DNA of 64,000 bases from assembly GCA_014338405.1 (NCBI GenBank), contig JTDE01000156.1:85742-149741 (forward strand), read 5' to 3'. How positions within the stretch are numbered: position 1 is the first letter of the stretch; the number at the start of each line of letters is the position of its first letter. Under the pieces are notes generated by a model. The model was not told the origin of the DNA and did not search any database. It saw only the letters and a program-made list of their open reading frames with translations. The position numbers and the translations under genes were made by a program. Below, piece after piece: positions 58,418 to 64,000 of the stretch. This stretch comes from Paragonimus skrjabini miyazakii (Eukaryota; Platyhelminthes; Trematoda; Plagiorchiida; Troglotrematidae).

Positions 58418-59655
58418 GACAACCGTACCGGATATGATCAGGTACACTTAACGCTCGCGGAATCACACTCGCGGTTACCACGAATAAGGCAGACGTTTGC
58501 CGATGACGAAGAGATGGAGATGCTCGAAGAGCAAATCAGAAACGGCTGGCCGGACAACGCACGACAATTGAGTGAATTAATTCGCCCTTATTTCAAGGTT
58601 CGGGATGAGTTGACCACAGAAAACGATCTTGTGATACGTGGAGAACGTTTGTTAATTCCCCGAGCTGCCAGGAAAGTCACTATGCAAGAAATACATCGTT
58701 GGCACCTCGGTGTGCGCAGTTCTACGAGACGCGTTACGGATACCGTATACTGGCAAGGTATGACTAGCCATATCAAGGACTTTGTTTCAACCTGTACGGT
58801 CTGCAAGCAATACGGTAATCGACGGTCAAAGGAACCCATGATGTGCCGCTCAGTCCCTAAGTGACCTTGGCAACACGTAGCGGTTGATCTATTCTCGCAT
58901 GCAGGCAAGTCATATCTGATTTTGGTGGACTATTTCAGCGATTTTTTGGGAAATTGAGAGGTTAAATGCTACATCAGCCGTGGAGATAATTGGCAGATTG
59001 AAAGCCCAGTTCGCAAGATGGTGGTTCACAGTTTTCAGCACAACAGTTTGCAGAGTTTGCCGAAAAATGGCGGTTTAAGCACGAAGTCTCCAGTCCACAC
59101 CACAGCCAGTCTAATGGTAAAGCGAAATCTACTGTGAAAGGGGCGAAGAAAATAATGAAGAAATGTTTAGCAGCCAAAGAGGCCGCCTATCTGACACTGC
59201 TGGAATACAGAAACACCCTGTCAGCAGATATAGATTTGAGTCCGGCTTAACGGCTCATGGGAAGAAGAACGAGAACTCGAATACTACTTGTTGATGATCG
59301 TCTACCCGTACAAACTACCGCGGGGGACACCGTAAAAAAACGTTTGAATCAACGAATGGAACGAGAAAGACAAATGTATAACAAAGGATCTCATGAGCTG
59401 CCAAGACTGGACGAACGGGATACCGTTTGGATTCAGCCATTCGTTATGGGCTCTGACAGATGGACCCCAGGGATCGTGGAAGGACGTGACGGTGAGCGTT
59501 CTTATTTGGTACGCACAAATCAAGGAACATTCAGGAGAAACAGGTTGCACCTACGGAAGCAGGAAACGACGAACACAAGTTCCGGAGCAGCTGAATCCAG
59601 CTCTACTGAAGACGAGTTCGTTCTCCGAAACCGAAGAATATCGAAGATTCTTTAA
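58418..59655 (+). pseudogene. gypsy integrase, catalytic Glu replaced
   Basis: The zinc-binding domain is complete (IHRWHLGV, then CTVC, about 58690-58803). The core begins after a TGA at 58862: VAVDLFSHAGKSYLILVDYF with the first Asp at 58886, a frameshift near 58945, then DGGSQFSAQQFAEFAEKW with the second Asp (59017-59019). The third catalytic residue lies in SNGKAKST, where Lys (AAA, 59125-59127) replaces the expected Glu, so strand transfer is abolished. A stop (TAA) precedes RLMGRRTR. The C-terminal GPY/F-like module (DTVWIQPFVMGSDRWTPGIV, VRTNQGTFRRNRLHLR) ends at 59655, next to the purine tract. Confidence 0.85.
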
Positions 59656-59666
59656 AAAGGGAAGGA
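59654..59666 (+). promoter_or_regulatory. Polypurine tract (AAAAAGGGAAGGA)
   Basis: A 13-base all-purine run abuts the TG of the right LTR. This is the expected RNase-H-resistant primer for plus-strand DNA. It overlaps the last codon of the integrase frame. Confidence 0.85.
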
Positions 59667-59823
59667 TGTGGTGGAGTGCAGCCAACCATGTACGCCATAT
59701 CTGCACTGGCCAATCAGGTTGTTTGGCAAGGACCTATATATTCAGTGTCCATAGCAGACTAGATGAGACGTTGTGTGTGGTGTAGTGAATACACATCTTG
59801 CTCTGAACCTGACTTGTTCTACA
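59667..59823 (+). repeat. Right LTR of the gypsy element
   Basis: 157 bp, same termini as 55015-55171, about 14 substitutions. The next bases are GACT, one mismatch from the GAGT before the left LTR. Confidence 0.92.
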
Positions 59824-62800
59824 GACTTATAACGGCATTCGTTTTTACCAAAACAGCGCAAAATGTGAATAGTAAATCAGTCGTTTCAGTATGCTGAATC
59901 CATGATCAACAAAGCATCTTAGTGTATTTCGAAATTATTAGTGCTATCTAGCGATTCATTTATAGGTTGTTAAAATAGTAAGTGATATATTCAATCCGCA
60001 AAACATACGATAGCTTAACAGTTCAACTGTCTCTGTTGGCTATAGCTTTTAACGAAGATTTTGGTCAGGAGACTGAGTGGCGAGTTGAGTGTAAGTTGAT
60101 TTATTAAGGACCATATAAACAGAAAGTTTATTTAGTATAACTCGGGATTCTGGTTTAGCGCTACCGGTTTGCAACAGACACGAATTTGACAACCACCGCA
60201 ATTATTTCACCGTAGAATTTCATCAGTATAGCTTTCGGAGTACCCAAGACGAATGACCCATGTTAATTACTGCCTTAAGTAGTCAAGTCATGGAAGGTTT
60301 TCAGTGCAGATTCACGTCAACCTTATGGACGAATTCGTTTATCCATGAATATGAGCTTGTAAGTCAATTCAAGTTTGTCTGTGAAGTTTTTCAGCCCCCA
60401 AGCATTTGTAGGAGATCAGCGAAGCGATACACACATTTCTACCAGTGCATCCAGTACAAGCATTACAGTAACAAAATCAGTTATACTAAAGTTGCGTTGA
60501 AAAATCCCATTCATTCCAACGTGTGTGGGGACTACACGCCCTCCAAATGATGACCAGTACGTTTTGAAACAACGGTCATGCTGCTGGAGCATAAATCCAT
60601 GATATGTAGAATTCAGCTAAACTGCACTTGGCAATTCACACTGTGAATGATTGTGAACAACTTCCACTTATCACTGTTGATTGTCCAAAATTATTTTCGT
60701 TTATCTAAAATTAAACCATTCACTGAGCGTTAATGAGTCACAGCTATCAGAAATGTGACATACTTGCTAATGAGCACAACCGACAAAATGGCGTGAATTG
60801 GGGATTCAACAGCTATTTTAGATATCATCGTTTCTTGCACATCTACAACAAAGCGGTGCGTATAAGAATCTGTGATTGGAATATACCAGAAGGTACACAT
60901 CTGCAAATGACTTTCACTAGCTGGGCGCAAACTTAAGTACAATACGGGATTCTCGAGTTATGATCAGAATAATCAGTTGGGACATTAAATTCTTACAAAT
61001 GCTTTGTTGATTTCAAAGCCATAATTCTCATTTCACTAATTATTGGGATGCCCACTAATACAGGTATTAACATTCCGGAACTACGCACAGGTAGTTCAGA
61101 TGGATTGCGGATATGGAACTTTAGATAAATAAAAAATGTCATTTCAACTTGGAGTAAACTAAGTACATAACCACGTGATTTCGTAAAAGATGTTGTTATA
61201 AAATGACACCGACACCTGGCTGCTCTGTGGTCAAAGTTCACTTCAAACAAGAAGCCATCTGTTCTTCTGATAAGCATCCTTTTACAACAGAACAGACTTG
61301 AGTTGGTAACATATTCTTTATTTTCTCATAAGTCGGTTGTATCAGTTCACATAAACAGTCTGATCGTAGGTTATGTGAATACTTACTCAGGGAGCAAACA
61401 TTATGATCAAATGTTTTTCTTCCTCACGTTTTATGCTTGGCTCAGCATTCACCATTAATCTCAAATAGTAATTGAACTCTCGGGAAAACGAAGGGAAATT
61501 TAATATTTCGAAACTAGGGAATTTCATAAAAGCCTTATAAATGAAATAATTTTCTCATTGTAATACGGATTGGCTGAATAAACATTAAGAAGTTAGTATA
61601 CTTGTGAACGAATTACAACGTGAAGAATAGCACGATTCACGAGCTGCGTGTACAAATATCAACCAACAAAATATGTCGAGAATTAATTGTGGAACAAAGA
61701 ATATCAAACTGCTAGATCACACAAAACATCTCTAGTTTATTTACGATAATCGTTTTGGTGTATAATGTCGAGGTCGTCACTAATGCGTCTGAACATGAAA
61801 AACATCAATTGTATCTCAGAGTAACAGCTAATCTCTCTGGATTTGCATTTTTGACTTTTGATTGGCAAGGTCAAGGACAGTTTCCATACGTACATTAGTT
61901 GTACTTCCTTAGCGTATCGATTAGGTGTTCAACCCACGCAGTGGTGTGTTTCAAAATGTCCTAACGGCTTAGAAGGAGACGACGTATAATTCTGCTGTTA
62001 CGTTGGTTTTATTCGGGCGTACTTTCGGTTACTCTTTCTGAGACTGTTCACGACTACTTGATTTGCGAACGACGAGCAAAAATATCTTATCTTTGCAGCG
62101 TAATTTCCAATAAGTGACTGAACCAGAAATTTGGGCAGGTAGAACATTTGACTACAATAATTTACGTTTTCCGCCAATTTTAATAAATCGCTTCAGCAAG
62201 AATCGTTTTCTTTATGTTCGGATGTACAATTCTAAGTCTGTTCACTTTTCCCTCCAGTTATCAGAGGTCTGGTAATATTCTGGTCGACGACCATTTTGGT
62301 GCGAATTCTGGTTAGCACTTTTTTTAGCATTTAGAGCTTCATTCCAATTTAGACAGTTAACTAAGCTGAATCGATCATGTCGCATAAACTGCCGGCGCAG
62401 ATATTTTATAATAACCTCGTTGCTTGAATGGGCTATCCGTTTTGACAGGGCGTCGTAATCACTAGAGTACTGGAATTCTCTTTGTTGCTAACTTGCATGA
62501 TTCGCTGCGGTAATCCAGGCTGCTCGGACAACCGTTTGCAGACCACAACACCCTATAGTTTCGAGTCTACCCATCTTGAGTATCCCGATTGTCCTGATGC
62601 TGTTGAGGCAGCAACTGTCAATCAGGAGGGCCCTCCGCAATTCACACAAATGAAAAAATGTGACTGCTGCAACATTGTTTCACATCGGTTAACCAACTGC
62701 TTCACATTGTGTTACCTATAAAAGTACTTGTGGCTCGAAACAAAATTAAAACTGTATCCACAGCTCCCGATCTTTTATTTCTACTCCATCGATGCTAACA

Positions 62801-62956
62801 GTGGGTCCGGACAGGTTCATCGTTTACTATTAACCTCACGTGTTCAACTAATAAGTTATTCTTAGCATGTATGCAATCAAAACTTGTTCCATTCTTTTCA
62901 TTATCATATATTTTTTTATTCCTGTGGAGTGATACGGTAGTTTGGTTTTAACACGA
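59824..62956. other. Non-coding stretch, nothing recognised
   Basis: The sequence is AT-rich with frames below 97 codons. A plus-strand frame at 62482-62721 (79 codons) has eleven cysteines (for example KKCDCCN) but no family I can name. No transposon motif was identified. Confidence 0.45.
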
Positions 62957-63080
62957 AGTGAACATCACTAAAAACTTATCGCAGCTATCGCGCTGCCATA
63001 AACAGCTCAGCCAGTCTTGTTCCAAAAGAAGCAATATACTCGGGTTTTACTCTTGTTAGAGTTCATCAGTGATGTATATC
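62957..63080 (-). mobile_element. Hammerhead SINE, 5'-truncated and diverged
   Basis: On the minus strand the copy holds the ribozyme block and body and ends GTGATGTTCAC. CTGATGA is kept. GAAA has become AAAA, the cleavage triplet has changed and stem I no longer pairs, so it is inactive. The head and tRNA-like part are absent. The short end groups it with the copies lacking the long tail. Confidence 0.7.
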
Positions 63081-64000
63081 TTTTCCAATCACCAATTTGT
63101 TTTTCGTCAAAATCTTCAAGCTAAGCCTCTGTATTAATACTGGTTCGTAAACTGCGCTGAACTCAGCGTAGAAGTCGGTGAGACAAGTGTAACTCATCCT
63201 ACATAGTGGTGACACTACGTGCGAAACACGAGCTCAGCAAACCAAACAGCTCTGTTTTGGGTGGTCTACCATGAGTTACCCTCAAACGTGATAAAATAAA
63301 TTCCTGCTGAATTCTTGCTGCCGTCCAACTACGATATTATTGCATCGGTTTACGGCACGTCACAATAGCGCACAGATGTTACACCGTGTAACCATCTGTA
63401 CTTCTCTCTTATTGATGATTGTCAGCTTAGATGAAAGGACGAGATTTTTGATGTACCATCCAAGCAGATAGTCAGCACATAGTATGATCATTCATTTAGT
63501 TAACTCCCAGCACAACGTGTTTATGCGATGTTGTGTCATGTTTGATCAGTTGGGCGACCCATTCATGAAATGTGCTTGCTTAGCGGAATAATCAACCAGT
63601 AAGCTGACTCAATTGATAAACGAGGCGGTAACCTAATGGCGCTTAATCAGTCAGTTACCAGTATATCTGGTGGTAGAAATGTACAGAATTGACATTTTCT
63701 TTCAAAATGGCAACGTCCAATCGATTGGAGAATGAAGTGGGCTGGCGCTAACTCTTAAACAAGCATAACACCGAGGCAAAATATACTTAAAGCCCGACTA
63801 GCAATAAACAGAACTTTCACGATAATGAGAGAGAGAACGAAAACACCTGTTGAAGACATCTGAAAACCTTCAGCATACACTACATCACTAATAGCGCCGT
63901 TCGGTATTGTGTTTAGCATGTTTAAATCGCAAGCATCCCCGTTTCTAATCCAATTTAGAAGGAAAGGATTTGCAGTGCTCCGCGGAAATGTGAATGAAAG
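63081..64000. other. Non-coding stretch, nothing recognised
   Basis: No open frame of note, repeat or motif was identified up to the window end. Confidence 0.5.

Larger units (their letters stand above)
55015..59823 (+). mobile_element. Complete but inactive Ty3/gypsy retrotransposon with two nested SINEs
   Basis: Two 157-bp LTRs bound the element, each opening TGTGGTGGAG and closing TTCTACA. A primer-binding site follows the left LTR and a purine tract precedes the right one. Between them the order is gag with zinc knuckle, protease, RT, RNase H, integrase, which is the Ty3/gypsy order. The wording of gag and RT resembles the K02A2.6-like group. The LTRs differ at about 14 of 157 sites (about 9 %), so the insertion is old. 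At least three nonsense codons, several frameshifts, a changed protease site and a changed integrase glutamate make it inactive. SINEs interrupt gag (55466-55610) and RNase H (57677-58208). The flanks GAGT and GACT may be a worn 4-bp target duplication. Confidence 0.92.

Noticed and set aside
59393..59785. Second open frame over the integrase C-terminus running into the right LTR
   Set aside because: It is a shadow of the integrase frame at 59257-59655, which carries the family sequence.

Overview
The window is nuclear DNA of an animal, most likely a parasitic flatworm of the trematode type. It is AT-rich (roughly 60 %), has almost no long open frames, and is filled with decayed retroelements. 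The most telling element is a short tRNA-headed repeat carrying a minimal hammerhead ribozyme, a design known from the schistosome Sm-alpha SINE. The species is inferred, not proven. No bacterial operons, rRNA, functional tRNA or CRISPR array were seen.

Host gene content is thin. The one well supported host exon is on the minus strand at 12250-11772. It encodes a signal peptide, a linker and a cysteine-rich LRR N-terminal cap ending IPKNIPLNTERL, followed by a consensus splice donor. It looks like the first coding exon of a Slit-type guidance ligand. No following LRR exon was found by eye in the remaining 11.7 kb, so intron 1 probably runs out of the window. A weak candidate terminal exon lies at 51667-51365 (minus).

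The rest is mobile DNA. (1) A hammerhead SINE family has at least ten insertions (3948, 20001, 21661, 22140, 28154, 28854, 42741, 55466, 57677 and 62957). Three insertions are inverted or partly inverted dimers. (2) A solo LTR lies at 26279-26661 with a 4-bp target duplication. (3) A CR1-like LINE remnant lies at 31412-32493. (4) A Penelope-like element with RT and GIY-YIG domains lies at 38345-39865. (5) A BEL/Pao integrase remnant lies on the minus strand at 42475-41480, next to an assembly gap (42503-42728). (6) An RTE-like LINE 3' end lies at 42995-43935. (7) Two diverged LTR copies of one family lie in opposite orientation at 47818-48147 and 49785-50137. (8) A complete but dead Ty3/gypsy element lies at 55015-59823, with 157-bp LTRs that differ at about 14 sites.

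The gypsy element was hit twice by the SINE. One insertion, in gag, is 5'-truncated. The other, in RNase H, is a 232-bp near-perfect inverted dimer with a 50-bp spacer and an exact 13-bp target duplication. These insertions hold the only three hammerhead cores in the window that look intact; copies elsewhere have lost core, stem or cleavage-site bases. The layout suggests recent activity of a ribozyme SINE on an older bed of dead retroelements.
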